NCBI GenBank assembly: GCA_031315995.1
Contig: JALDRG010000002.1
Location: forward strand, 62,001 to 126,000
Source of the DNA: Nitrospira sp.
GTDB lineage: Bacteria > Nitrospirota > Nitrospiria > Nitrospirales > Nitrospiraceae
Reading direction: 5' to 3'
Length of the DNA: 64,000 bases
Part shown: positions 41,946 to 50,868 of the stretch, piece by piece
Numbering within the stretch: position 1 is the first letter of the stretch
Layout: each line of letters starts with the position of its first letter
Made by a program: the position numbers and the translations under genes
Notes under the pieces: model-generated
The model's database searches: none
Told to the model about the DNA's origin: nothing
The model's input: the letters and a program-made list of their open reading frames with translations, nothing else

Positions 41946-43370
41946 TCAGTCCCGCGCAGCAGGTAGCGTCAGAGTGAAGACCGACCCCTTGCCGACTTCA
42001 CTCTCCACTGAGATGGAGCCATGGTGAGCCTCGGCAATTTCCTTCACGATGGGAAGGCCAAGACCGTGGCCGCCCGAATCCCTCGCGCGGGCCGGATCGG
42101 TCCGGTAGAAACGCTCGAATAGAAGCGGAAGGTGCTCCTCGGCGATCCCTTGGCCCGTGTCCCGAACGGCGACGCGCACCTCATCGTGCGAACCGCTCAG
42201 GCGTACCATGATGGTGCCGCCGGGATCGGTATACCGCATGGCATTGTCCAGCAGGTTGATGAACACCTGATTCAAGCGCTCCGCATCGCCGAGCACCGGA
42301 CGAACCGGCTCGTGCTCCAGCACAAGCCGAAGCCGCCGGTCCTCTGCCACCGGCGCCAGGTCGTCGATCAGTTCTCGCAACAACGGCTCGAGGGGGAGGG
42401 GAACCAACTCCACCGGCGGCCGCTCGCCGGCAAAACGGGCAAGGGTCAGAAGCGATCTCGTCAACACGATGAGGCGTTGCACCTGCTCAAGGTTGGAAAC
42501 GAGCGCCTCCCGATATTCATCGGCCGATCGTGCACGCTGCAAGGCCACCTCCAGATTCCCTTGCATCACCGTCAACGGCGTCTTCATCTCATGTGCGGCA
42601 TGGTCCGTGAATCGGCGTTGGCTCTCGGACGCTTTCTGCAAGCGGTCGAGCATCCCGTTGAACGCCAGAGCCAACCGTTCGAATTCTTCGAACGGCGCAT
42701 TCAGGTTGACCCGTGATCGCAGGGCGGATTCGGAGATACTCTCGGCGGTGCGGCTCAAGGCGCCGACCGGATCGAGCACCTTGCGGACCAGCCATCCGCT
42801 GCCGGACCAGGAGGCGGCGAGGACGGCCACGGACCCCAGCATGAGCAGCCCCATGAGACTTCGATGCGTTCTCCTGAAAAATACGAGTGACTCTTCGGCT
42901 TGGAGCAGATAGCGCACCTCGTCCTGCTGCCGGATCGGAACGAAGACCTGACGAACCGGCGCCCCGGAAGCCGTCTCGATCGTCTCATAGACCACCTCTC
43001 CCTGTTTGCCCCGTGCCAGCACGGCCCCCTCCACCGCCGGCCTCGGCACCACCGCGCTGCCTTTCCACACGACCCTCCCGTCAAGCGCCAGAATATGGAC
43101 CGAATGCGACACCTCCCGTAATTCCTTCATCCGCTCGTCGGCCACCTGCATGCCTCGCGGGACGACGATCTCGTGGTCCGGCCGTTTCAGCAACTCCGGC
43201 CGTTGTTCAATCAGTTCCGCCAACGTGTCCGCAAACCCGAGCAGCCGGCCGTCTACGTATTGCTGCAACAGACTGTGGAATCCGGTATAGACGAGCATAT
43301 TGAACAGGACGAGCAACAGGGCGATGAGCGCCACCGTGTAGAGGCGGAACTGTGTGCGGAAGCTGCTCAC
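41946..43370 (-). CDS. two-component sensor histidine kinase
   Basis: The GTG at 43370 overlaps the stop of the response regulator gene (GTGA), giving 474 aa. The order is membrane helix, periplasmic sensor region (residues about 35-165), second membrane helix, HAMP region (VGALSRTAESISESALRSR), HisKA with the phospho-His in DHAAHEMKTPLTVMQ, and HATPase_c with NLLDNAMRYTDPGG, DTGQGIAEEHLPLLFERF and GLGLPIVKEIAEAHHG. It is the EnvZ-like partner of the adjacent OmpR-type regulator. The stimulus is unknown. Confidence 0.92.
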   Translation of the reverse strand: MSSFRTQFRLYTVALIALLLVLFNMLVYTGFHSLLQQYVDGRLLGFADTLAELIEQRPELLKRPDHEIVVPRGMQVADERMKELREVSHSVHILALDGRVVWKGSAVVPRPAVEGAVLARGKQGEVVYETIETASGAPVRQVFVPIRQQDEVRYLLQAEESLVFFRRTHRSLMGLLMLGSVAVLAASWSGSGWLVRKVLDPVGALSRTAESISESALRSRVNLNAPFEEFERLALAFNGMLDRLQKASESQRRFTDHAAHEMKTPLTVMQGNLEVALQRARSADEYREALVSNLEQVQRLIVLTRSLLTLARFAGERPPVELVPLPLEPLLRELIDDLAPVAEDRRLRLVLEHEPVRPVLGDAERLNQVFINLLDNAMRYTDPGGTIMVRLSGSHDEVRVAVRDTGQGIAEEHLPLLFERFYRTDPARARDSGGHGLGLPIVKEIAEAHHGSISVESEVGKGSVFTLTLPAARD

Positions 43371-44041
43371 TCGCCTGTCTCCAGCTTATATCCCACGCCA
43401 CGGACGGTGGCGATCAACGGCGAACCGAAATCCCGATCGATCTTGACCCGCAACGAGCGAATGTACACATCCACGACATTCGTCATCGGATCGTAGTTGA
43501 GGCCCCACACCCGTTCCAGAATCGCCGTCCTGGTCAGGACGATGTCACGGTTCCTCAACAGATACTCTAAGAGCGCGAACTCCTTGCTGGTCAGAACGAT
43601 TTCCTTTCCGCCACGCCACACCCGGCGCGACGCCGGATCCATCTCAAGATCCTTCGCCTTCAGGCGGTTGCCGACATGCGGCCCCCCTCGCCTGAGCAGG
43701 GCCCTGGCCCGCGCCACCAATTCCGTGAACGCGAACGGTTTCGTTAAATAGTCGTCCGCGCCGGTATCCAGCCCCTCCACCTTGTCCTCTATGGCATCCC
43801 GGGCGGTCAGAAGGAGAATGGGCGTCCGATTCCCCTTGGCTCGCAGATGCCGACAGAGGGTCAATCCGTCCAGTTTGGGCAGCATCACGTCCACGATCAA
43901 CAGGTCATAACTTTCATCCGTGGCCAGGATCAGTCCCGTCTCGCCGTCGCCCGCCGTCTCAACCGTATGCTGCTCCTCCTCCAGCCCCTTGCGGAGAAAC
44001 TGGGCCAGATCAGCGTCGTCTTCGATGACTAGAATACGCAT
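43367..44041 (-). CDS. OmpR/PhoB-family response regulator
   Basis: The ATG at 44041 follows GCGAGGAGC and gives 224 aa. The receiver domain has Asp51 in LIVDVMLPKLDG and the C-terminal Lys of YLTKPFAF. The winged-helix DNA-binding domain ends with VDVYIRSLRVKIDRDF and TVRGVGYKLE. Its gene is upstream of and overlaps the histidine kinase gene. Targets are not visible; the surrounding region has no obvious direct repeats. Confidence 0.93.
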   Translation of the reverse strand: MRILVIEDDADLAQFLRKGLEEEQHTVETAGDGETGLILATDESYDLLIVDVMLPKLDGLTLCRHLRAKGNRTPILLLTARDAIEDKVEGLDTGADDYLTKPFAFTELVARARALLRRGGPHVGNRLKAKDLEMDPASRRVWRGGKEIVLTSKEFALLEYLLRNRDIVLTRTAILERVWGLNYDPMTNVVDVYIRSLRVKIDRDFGSPLIATVRGVGYKLETGE

Positions 44042-44480
44042 GGTGCTCCTCGCTTCGCGGGCAGCGGACCGCGCCGACACAATGGCCCTCGCCGTAGGAC
44101 TCGCTCGCTCTGTCGTCCGGACCGATAGCGCGATCATACCAAGGACGGGCCGCCTTTTCCCTCTCCATGAAGGCATCTTCATGGAGACTTCATCCCTGTT
44201 TCATTTTCGCGTGGTATCGAGAAGGCGAGCCGTACTGAAGCGGTGGCAGACAACGGGGTGCCACCTCTGTGATGGATGCCGTTTCTCCATCACACGCTAC
44301 CGGTGTCCTGGGTAACACTGACGGTCATCGGCTTCGTGGTCGTGCCAGTGACTGCGGATGACTGGTTCGGCCGACGCCCGCCTTACAAAAACCACCGGCG
44401 GCCGATGCCCATTGCCACGGGCCCCGTGGCGATGACGGCCCCGCCGCGATCCTGCACCGGCCTTCACCCCGACGGGCATG
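44042..44480. other. 439-base gap with a 23-base palindrome
   Basis: This region lies between the response regulator start and the stop of the upstream - strand gene. ATTGCCACGGG at 44411-44421 and CCCGTGGCGAT at 44423-44433 form an 11-base stem with one mismatch around a single central C. About 20 bases further on in the - strand direction lies a TTTTT run. This fits a terminator of the upstream gene, while the rest should hold the promoter of the two-component operon. No gene was seen. Confidence 0.5.
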
Positions 44481-45026
44481 CTACCCAAATGAGCGCGAAC
44501 TCGGCCACACCAGCTGGCTCAGCCCCCACAGCAGAAAGAGGCCATAGACCGTGCCGAAGAACCAGGGAAAGCTGATCGCGCGATGCGCCCACCACTGACG
44601 ATGTCGTCGGAACGCCCAGGGGGGCACGAAGACAGGCGGGTCATTGCTCTCGTCCACAATTACTTCACGACGTTCGCGCAGCCGAAAGAGACTGCTTACG
44701 GGCTTCCGATTTCGCCAGTCCGGCAGGACTTCGATGCCGCGCAACTGCCATTCCCATAGGGCATTCTGACCGGAAAACCGACCGAGCACGATGGCCATCT
44801 GCGCGCTCATGAGAATCCCGATCATGCTGAGCAACACAATGACAATGGTATAGGGAAGGGCCTGCGATTCTCGCGACACCAATAGGCCGATCACGGCGAC
44901 GAAGATCGAATTGGCCGTCAGGTAGTCTGACAGCATCGTGTGGTAGTCCCGAACGCCGGAAGTCCACAGGGTCAGCAGATGCGCGTAATCGGACTGCATG
45001 GTGTCCTGGTCCTGATCGTGTTCCAT
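44481..45026 (-). CDS. predicted membrane protein of unknown function
   Basis: The ATG at 45026 gives 181 aa; ATGs at 45041 and 45056 are possible. A helical start (DYAHLLTLWTSGVRDYHTML) is followed by two membrane spans (SIFVAVIGLLVSRE... then IVIVLLSMIGILMSAQMAIVLG), a soluble basic section (LPDWRNRKPVSSLFRLRERRE) and a last membrane helix (FPWFFGTVYGLFLLWGL). I do not recognise the family with confidence; it resembles small RipA-type or DUF membrane proteins. It is followed by a palindrome that looks like its terminator. Confidence 0.7.
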   Translation of the reverse strand: MEHDQDQDTMQSDYAHLLTLWTSGVRDYHTMLSDYLTANSIFVAVIGLLVSRESQALPYTIVIVLLSMIGILMSAQMAIVLGRFSGQNALWEWQLRGIEVLPDWRNRKPVSSLFRLRERREVIVDESNDPPVFVPPWAFRRHRQWWAHRAISFPWFFGTVYGLFLLWGLSQLVWPSSRSFG

Positions 45027-45189
45027 CCGGTTAGACTCCATAACCGGCCTGACCATTCAGCCGATAGGCATTGCGGAGAGGTGCTCTCAGCATGTGTTGC
45101 GCATCGAACAACATGCCGTTGATCGCAATGGCATGTTTCAGGATATCGCTACATCCTTGCCGTGCCTCCGTTCCGCACGGTCTCGTCTC

Positions 45190-45666
45190 TCAACCGAATG
45201 TCACCTGAACCCACGCACCGAGGTAATGTGTGATGGCCACCACGCAGAGTCCGATCACCACATGTTCGCCGATGACTTTCCAGGCAGGAACCTGTTGCGC
45301 GCGGGCCAGGAGGTAGCTCAATCCCGACAGGAGCGCGAAACCCCAGAGCAGGCTCACCCGCATGGCCACATCCAGGGGCAAGACCAGAACCGGCAGCGCG
45401 AATGTTCCGGAGATCGTGAACTTGGCCAGGAAGGTTGCGAAGGTCGACTCCCAAATCTCGTTCGTGTTGCCATGGTTTCGAGATTCCTCGGCGATGTGGA
45501 TGCCCAAGGCATCGGACATCGCATCGGCCACCGCAATCGTCAGAATGCCTCCCAAGACGACAGGCCGCGACTGCGTGCCCGCGTGCAGCCCCACCATGAG
45601 ACCTAGGGTCGTAATCACGCCGGAGGTGAGGCCGAAACTGAACCCTGTCTTGAACGACATGCGCAT
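45190..45666 (-). CDS. VIT/CCC1-family membrane protein
   Basis: The 158-aa protein has about five membrane spans, with FGLTSGVITTLGLMVGL and IAVADAMSDALGIHIAEES. This is the VIT1/CCC1 pattern with acidic residues (Asp and Glu) near the metal path. VIT proteins move Fe2+ or Mn2+ across membranes. The protein is shorter than full vacuolar transporters but similar to bacterial versions of about 150-230 aa. A ferritin-like domain is absent. It is a single - strand gene. Confidence 0.8.
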   Translation of the reverse strand: MRMSFKTGFSFGLTSGVITTLGLMVGLHAGTQSRPVVLGGILTIAVADAMSDALGIHIAEESRNHGNTNEIWESTFATFLAKFTISGTFALPVLVLPLDVAMRVSLLWGFALLSGLSYLLARAQQVPAWKVIGEHVVIGLCVVAITHYLGAWVQVTFG

Positions 45667-45723
45667 AGGTCCGGACCTGTCCCCTGAGAGTTCTCCCGTG
45701 AAGAGCGGGCCCGAGCGCGGCGT

Positions 45724-46353
45724 TCAGCAGTTCGACTTCCCGCTCCCCTTCAAGCAGGAGCTTATCCAGGCCTCCACCGCGTGAAGCACCTGTGCCGCCG
45801 CGCGATTCGCCGCGAGAACCCCTCCGTAGGCATCGTCGCTTGGGGCCGGCTCGAGCGCTTCAAAACTTCGTGCGCCTATCACGCGTTGTTCATTCATGTC
45901 GATCAGTTGCGCGCGCAGCACAATACGAGTCCGGCTCGGCTGTCGAAAAAATTCCTGTTGCAGCAGCAGACCGGAGGTGTCCAGCCGGTAATCTCCACGG
46001 ACCGTTGTCGGCATGGGCACGACCGCGCGCCAGAGCCCGGTGGATTCGAGTGAATGGATCAACAGGGGCACCAACATGCGAGCCGGGGTATCGGCCCATT
46101 GGTTGGTCGCGTAATAGTTCACTTCGTAGGGCCTCTGCACGTAGGCGATGCGCGGTTGCTCAAACCCTGCTTCCGCCTGCGGCAGCCCGACGACCAACAC
46201 GCCGTGGATTCCCGGCGGCATGGCCTGCGTTCCGCCGTCCCAGGCCGATTCCGCCGGCCCGAGCACATAGGTATGGACCGGCCCGTCCGTTGAACGGGAG
46301 AGTGCGCACGCTGTTGCGGCATAGCACAGGAGTACCAGGCTGAACGACCTCAT
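45724..46353 (-). CDS. ABC-transport auxiliary lipoprotein (PqiC/DUF330-like)
   Basis: The ATG at 46353 gives 209 aa with a lipobox (LLCYAATAC, Cys16). The segment YVLGPAESAWDGG and VLVVGLPQAEAGFEQPRIAYV fits the PqiC/DUF330 fold, and PYEVNYYATNQWADTPARML lies in the middle. It probably sits in the outer membrane as the receiving partner of the MCE protein encoded by the previous gene, which ends 28 bases upstream. It is the last gene of the Mla-type operon. Confidence 0.82.
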   Translation of the reverse strand: MRSFSLVLLCYAATACALSRSTDGPVHTYVLGPAESAWDGGTQAMPPGIHGVLVVGLPQAEAGFEQPRIAYVQRPYEVNYYATNQWADTPARMLVPLLIHSLESTGLWRAVVPMPTTVRGDYRLDTSGLLLQQEFFRQPSRTRIVLRAQLIDMNEQRVIGARSFEALEPAPSDDAYGGVLAANRAAAQVLHAVEAWISSCLKGSGKSNC

Positions 46354-46381
46354 CGCGTCACGGGTCACCACAGTGTGTCCT

Positions 46382-47344
46382 CTATTCCCCTGGACCCTTC
46401 GGTTGAGCGGAACGGCCCAGGACCAGCACATTCGGTTGTCGTTCGATTTGCTGCGCCACACGATTCAACGTCGCGGTGAGTTGTCGCAACTCGGTAATGA
46501 GCAACCCCGTGTCCGCCAGGGTCTGGCGAGAGAACCGCTCGAGGTCCGGCTTGCTCGCTCCGACGACTTCACCGACAGACCGGCTCGTGCGCGCCAACTC
46601 TGCGCTCATCTGCTCCAGCCCGGCCGCACTTTTCGTGACGCGCTCCAGCAACAGCGGCAGCTGTTTCCCGAGGTGCTCGGTCAGCCGCGCCGACTGCTCG
46701 GCCGCCTGCGTCGCGCTTCGCACTCCCCGATCAACCTGCCCGCTGCTGGCCGCAAGCGCTCTCGTCACCTCCGACAGGTCTTTGACCATTTGCTTGAGCA
46801 TCATGCGGGTCTCGTCGTCCAATACCGATGAGGCATTCCGGGCGAGCCCATTCAGATTGACGACTAAATTTGCGAGACCCTGTTCCGAGAGGACCTGTGA
46901 CAGGACTTTATCCAATCGCCCGAACAGCGAGGGCGCGCTCTTGATCACCGGATAGGGTGGGTCGGCGCTCGCCTTCAACATGGGGGCCTCGCGGCTTCCT
47001 CCCGTCAGATTGAGCGTCACCAATCCCGTGAGTCCCTGGGTCACCAGCACGGCCTCGGTATCCGTCTTCACCGGGGTCCCCCGCACGAGAGCCACTCTCA
47101 CCCGCACCTCTTCAGGATTATCAGGGTCGAGCACGACCTCCTTCACCCGACCCACATCCACACCGCGATATTTCACGGTCGAATCAACGCTCAAACCAGC
47201 GACAGATTCCTTCGTATAGACCCAGTAGCGATCGTATTCCCCACGGTACTCCGACTTGCCGAGCCAGAAGATGAGACCCAGCACCGTTGCCCCCAGCACA
47301 AGGAGGAATGCCCCGACGACGGCAAAGTTAACCTTCGGTTCCAT
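46382..47344 (-). CDS. mlaD: MCE/MlaD-family substrate-binding protein
   Basis: The 320-aa protein has one N-terminal membrane helix (FAVVGAFLLVLGATVLGLIFWL), an MCE domain (residues about 38-120, VAGLSVDSTVKYRGVDVGRVKEV and VLVTQGLTGLVTLNLTGG) and a long C-terminal helical part with Gln/Ala-rich repeats that probably forms a channel-like bundle. It binds phospholipid in the periplasm and links the inner-membrane MlaFE core to an outer-membrane partner. Spacing to mlaF is 10 bases. Confidence 0.92.
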   Translation of the reverse strand: MEPKVNFAVVGAFLLVLGATVLGLIFWLGKSEYRGEYDRYWVYTKESVAGLSVDSTVKYRGVDVGRVKEVVLDPDNPEEVRVRVALVRGTPVKTDTEAVLVTQGLTGLVTLNLTGGSREAPMLKASADPPYPVIKSAPSLFGRLDKVLSQVLSEQGLANLVVNLNGLARNASSVLDDETRMMLKQMVKDLSEVTRALAASSGQVDRGVRSATQAAEQSARLTEHLGKQLPLLLERVTKSAAGLEQMSAELARTSRSVGEVVGASKPDLERFSRQTLADTGLLITELRQLTATLNRVAQQIERQPNVLVLGRSAQPKGPGE

Positions 47345-47354
47345 GGGTCACTCC

Positions 47355-48161
47355 TCAGTCCTGGTGCATCACCGTTCCGGCATATTGCAACCGCGCCGCG
47401 CGCCCGCGCGGCCCGTTAAAATACTCATGGACGAGGGGATCCTCGCAATGCGCGAGTTCCTCCATCGTGCCGAGTCCCACGACACGCCCACTGCCTAACA
47501 GGGCCACCCGGTCGGCCAACCGCCAGAGCGTATCCAAATCATGCGTCACCATCACCACCGTAAACCCCAGCAGCCGCTTCAAGTGCACCAGCAGTTGATC
47601 GAAGCCGTCCGCGATGATCGGATCCAGGCCCGCCGTCGGTTCGTCGAGAAACAACAGCTCCGGATCCATGACGATGGCACGGGCAAGCGCCGCGCGCCGC
47701 CGCATGCCGCCGCTGAGTTCGCTCGGAAATTTGACCGCACTGTCCGGCGGCAATCCGACCAAGGCAATTTTGAGCGCCACGATGTCCCGGATGATTCGGG
47801 CGCTCAGATGCGTATGCTCGCGCAGGGGCACCGCCACATTTTCTGCCAATGTCATGGAGCTGAACAGCGCACCACCTTGGAACATCACCCCGAATCGACG
47901 ATGCAAGGGCCGCCCGTCCGAACCCTGGAGTTCGCGGCTGTCCCTGCCGAAGAGACGGATTTCCCCCGAGGTCGGGGTGAGCAAACCGACGATTTCACGC
48001 AGCAAGGTGGACTTTCCGGAGCCGTTGCCGCCGGCGATGGCAAAGATCTCCCCGCGCACGACCATCAGACTCACGTCTTCATGCACGACCGCCTGACCGA
48101 ACCGCGTCGACACATGGCTGACTTCGATCACCGGCGTCTCGGTTTGCACGGTTAGCGACAT
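47355..48161 (-). CDS. mlaF: Mla-type ABC transporter ATPase
   Basis: The 268-aa protein has Walker A GGNGSGKST, the signature ELSGGMRRRAALARAI (LSGGM), Walker B LLFLDEPTAGLD and the H-loop VMVTHDLDTL. It is an MlaF-type ATPase that powers phospholipid movement between the membranes. The direction (retrograde or anterograde) is not fixed by sequence. A 77-aa frame and 236 bases separate it from mlaE; the MCE gene follows. Confidence 0.93.
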   Translation of the reverse strand: MSLTVQTETPVIEVSHVSTRFGQAVVHEDVSLMVVRGEIFAIAGGNGSGKSTLLREIVGLLTPTSGEIRLFGRDSRELQGSDGRPLHRRFGVMFQGGALFSSMTLAENVAVPLREHTHLSARIIRDIVALKIALVGLPPDSAVKFPSELSGGMRRRAALARAIVMDPELLFLDEPTAGLDPIIADGFDQLLVHLKRLLGFTVVMVTHDLDTLWRLADRVALLGSGRVVGLGTMEELAHCEDPLVHEYFNGPRGRAARLQYAGTVMHQD

Positions 48162-48385
48162 GGCACCAGCGACTCCACATGGTTGGATTGAGGCCGGGGG
48201 AAATCATTTCCAGCATCACGGTCGCCCGGAGGACTCATGACTCCCGTCGCGAGGTGTTCGAGACCGAAGTCCGCCGGGGCTTCTCGCAAGTGAAACCGCC
48301 GCAGGCGTACGGTCAGTCCGTTGAGGAAGCCGAACGAGAACAGCCCCGCCGGACGAGAGTATCGGACGCCGCAGTAGGTGTGCAT
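48152..48385 (-). CDS. doubtful 77-aa frame between mlaE and mlaF
   Basis: An ATG at 48385 opens 77 codons in the space between the mlaE and mlaF genes and overlaps mlaF by ten bases. The peptide is polar with no known motif. The unusual 236-base gap in an otherwise tight operon is the only reason to list it. It could be leader sequence or a decayed gene. Confidence 0.2.
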   Translation of the reverse strand: MHTYCGVRYSRPAGLFSFGFLNGLTVRLRRFHLREAPADFGLEHLATGVMSPPGDRDAGNDFPRPQSNHVESLVPCR

Positions 48386-48397
48386 GAGTCGTCCCGG

Positions 48398-49552
48398 TTA
48401 CAGGTCCCACCAGCTGAGCAGAATACTGCAAATCGCATCGAAGATGATAACGAGGAAGATGCTTTGCACCACACTGATCGTCGTTTGCCGTCCCACGTCG
48501 TCCACGCCGCCGCGGATTTGCAACCCTTGATAACAACCGACCAGCGCAATGATGGCGGCGAAGAAGGGCGCCTTGCCGATCCCGATCAGAAAATGGCGTA
48601 ATGCCACCGCCTCATCGAAACGCGAGAGAAATGCCGTGAAACTCACGTTCAATTGGTTCGACGCAATCAGCATGCCGCCGAACACACCGAGGACATCGGC
48701 ATAGGCGGTCAGGAGGGGTACCGCCACGATCAGGGCCAGCACCCTCGGCAGCACCAGCAAATCGATCGGCAACAACCCGAAGGTCTTCACCGCATCCAGC
48801 TCCTCCGTCACCTTCATCGTGCCGATTTGGGCGGCATAGGCCGACCCCGACCGACCGGCGACCAGAATCGCCACGATCAGCGGAGCAATTTCACGCAACA
48901 GCGAGATGCCCACCAGGTCGACGATAAAAATGTTCGTGCCGAACTTGCGGAGTTGTTCGGCCCCTTGATAGGCAATCACTACTCCGATGAGAAACGTGAG
49001 CAGTCCGGTAATCGGCAAGGCATTGACCCCGTCGACTCGCAGGCTCTGTAGACAGGTACGCCAGCGCACTCGGGAGGGCGCCACGAAGACACGCAGGCTC
49101 GCGACGACATTTTCTCCCACAAAGGCCAACGCCCGGACCATGTCGGCGAATCGGTCCCGAATCCAGACCTCGAGACGCATGCCCCTGTTGGGCCGGACCG
49201 GCGGGTCTGCCGCAATGGCGCTCCAGTTGGAGGCCACCAAACTCAGCAGCTGCGCATATTCGGACCGAAGGCCCTGAATCGTCACCTCACAACCCCGCCG
49301 CTGCGCCTCGGTCAGGAAGCGCTGCAGAACCACCGCTCCCCCTGTATCGAATGCGTGGATATCACTCGTTTCAAGCACCAGCGCCCCATGCTGCGTCCAG
49401 GCCGTTCCTCTGAGTGCCTGCTCAACCGGTGCGATATCCGGCATGGTCCAGGATCCCTGACAACGCAGAAGCCTGTCTTGGACCAAGGTCACCGAAGCCC
49501 GCTCCGTTCGGTCATCCATCATTCGACAGGCGAGGCCGTGCCTGCTCCGCAT
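48398..49552 (-). CDS. mlaE: MlaE-family permease with N-terminal STAS domain
   Basis: From the ATG at 49552 the product is 384 aa; ATGs at 49522 or 49519 would remove ten or eleven residues. A STAS/MlaB-like domain comes first (residues about 25-110, LVLETSDIHAFDTGGAVVLQRFL), followed by MlaE permease helices (VNALPITGLLTFLIGVVIAYQGAEQL, AGRSGSAYAAQIGTMKVTEELDA). The STAS domain, normally a separate MlaB, is fused here. It is the first gene of the Mla operon and forms the inner-membrane core with MlaF and MlaD. Confidence 0.92.
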   Translation of the reverse strand: MRSRHGLACRMMDDRTERASVTLVQDRLLRCQGSWTMPDIAPVEQALRGTAWTQHGALVLETSDIHAFDTGGAVVLQRFLTEAQRRGCEVTIQGLRSEYAQLLSLVASNWSAIAADPPVRPNRGMRLEVWIRDRFADMVRALAFVGENVVASLRVFVAPSRVRWRTCLQSLRVDGVNALPITGLLTFLIGVVIAYQGAEQLRKFGTNIFIVDLVGISLLREIAPLIVAILVAGRSGSAYAAQIGTMKVTEELDAVKTFGLLPIDLLVLPRVLALIVAVPLLTAYADVLGVFGGMLIASNQLNVSFTAFLSRFDEAVALRHFLIGIGKAPFFAAIIALVGCYQGLQIRGGVDDVGRQTTISVVQSIFLVIIFDAICSILLSWWDL

Positions 49553-49600
49553 CGTTCGTCAAGGCAGGAGCAGTCCGGCTCCGACGGTCCGCTCGACACC

Positions 49601-50755
49601 TTATACCTGCTCTTGTTCCCGCAATGTGGCAATGAGCTCTTTCTTGGTCATCAGCAGCGCGCCCAGCCCGAATAAAATCGCCAACAACGTCACCAGTCCC
49701 CCGACGACCGGAATGAGCGAAAGCATCGAATACAGCACCAGCCCGGCCACAAAGGGCCACCCGAGCGACGAAGAGTCGGACGATCGACGGAACAAGAACT
49801 GTCCCACGCAGGTCATGGCATAGACCCTTGCGAGATAGACCATGGGCCCATACAACGCCAGCAGGATCACTCCAATCGGCAGTGCAAACAGCGTGACGAG
49901 AAAACTGACGGCGACGAGCGGAATCACCACCAACGCGGCGGCGCCCCAGCCAAACGACGCTCCCGGGCGTTCGCGTATCGCTGCCGTGACCTTGAGGGTG
50001 AACAGGGGATAGACCCGCAGCAACACCAGCCCCAAAATCAACGTGGAGAGAAAACTCGCGACGGCGGCCATGATCCACATCCCGAAGATTCCGCGACGGG
50101 CGTTTTCCAGCGACCATCCCTCCGGCAGCGGCCGACGCAGGATCGCTCCATGGACCGTGGCCTCCTCATCGATCGACGGGGCCGTCTCGCTCCAGTATCT
50201 GAGCTTGCCCCCCACGATCGCCTTCGAGGTGAGACGCACGGATTCAGCCGCCACGGCGAGATCGCGCTCGATCTCGCTCGATAACGTCACCCGCGCGGCG
50301 CCGATCCTCGCGTCCCGACCGATATGTCCCGCCAGTTGTACGTTGCCGGCAGCGACGAGTAGATTTTCCTGCACCTTGGCGGTCTGCGTCATCTGGACGT
50401 CCGCACCCGCGACAGTGGCATTCCTGCCGATGATCCCCGTAATGGTCACCTGCCCTCCGACAATTCTGGCATCTTGAGAAACGGTGCCGGACAGCATCAC
50501 TTTGCCCCCCGCCACCATCACATCCCCGTTGACCGTGCCATCCACCAGCACGTCTCCGCCTGCCACATAGACATCGCCATTGACGATGCCGGAGATTTCC
50601 ACATGTGGACCGACGGCAAAATAATCACCCTGGATGACCTGCCCAGGTCGTAGAACCGCCCGCTCTGCGAACGGCTCCCGCGAGGACGTGTCATCGGCGT
50701 AGACCATTGTCGAGAACACCGTCAGGATCAGCCACATTGCCATGGGCATCATCAT
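49601..50755 (-). CDS. bactofilin-like repeat domain fused to membrane helices
   Basis: The ATG at 50755 follows CGGAGG and gives 384 aa. After a signal-like start, residues about 30-200 form short right-handed beta-helix-like repeats (GIVNGDVYVAGGDVLVDGTVNGDVMVAGG and GRNATVAG) of the polymer-forming bactofilin type. The last part has four membrane spans (FLSTLILGLVLLRVYPLF, ALVVIPLVAVSFLVTLFALPIGVILLALYGPMV and two more). It may anchor a polymer in the membrane. Its start overlaps a relic ABC-2 permease end. Confidence 0.8.
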   Translation of the reverse strand: MMMPMAMWLILTVFSTMVYADDTSSREPFAERAVLRPGQVIQGDYFAVGPHVEISGIVNGDVYVAGGDVLVDGTVNGDVMVAGGKVMLSGTVSQDARIVGGQVTITGIIGRNATVAGADVQMTQTAKVQENLLVAAGNVQLAGHIGRDARIGAARVTLSSEIERDLAVAAESVRLTSKAIVGGKLRYWSETAPSIDEEATVHGAILRRPLPEGWSLENARRGIFGMWIMAAVASFLSTLILGLVLLRVYPLFTLKVTAAIRERPGASFGWGAAALVVIPLVAVSFLVTLFALPIGVILLALYGPMVYLARVYAMTCVGQFLFRRSSDSSSLGWPFVAGLVLYSMLSLIPVVGGLVTLLAILFGLGALLMTKKELIATLREQEQV

Positions 50756-50868
50756 AGGAATTGCCTCCGGAAGCGCCACAGGCCGACTCCGACCCGGAAA
50801 CCGCCCAGCAGCGCCATCGACAGCCCCGGCTCCCAGCATAGCTGAAGACCGGCGCCGTTCACGAATGT
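50752..50868 (-). pseudogene. C-terminal relic of an ABC-2 permease
   Basis: The frame ending at 50752 translates to a stretch beginning TFVNGAGLQLCWEPGL and ending with LWRFRRQFL. This aligns with the C-terminus of the permease at 54087-55244 (LLKGVGFDMLWSQALAM and ending LWRFRRQFQ). The rest of the expected permease is not visible upstream. The stop overlaps the ATG of the bactofilin-like gene, whose GGAGG lies inside the relic. It looks like the tail of a lost permease gene. Confidence 0.6.
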
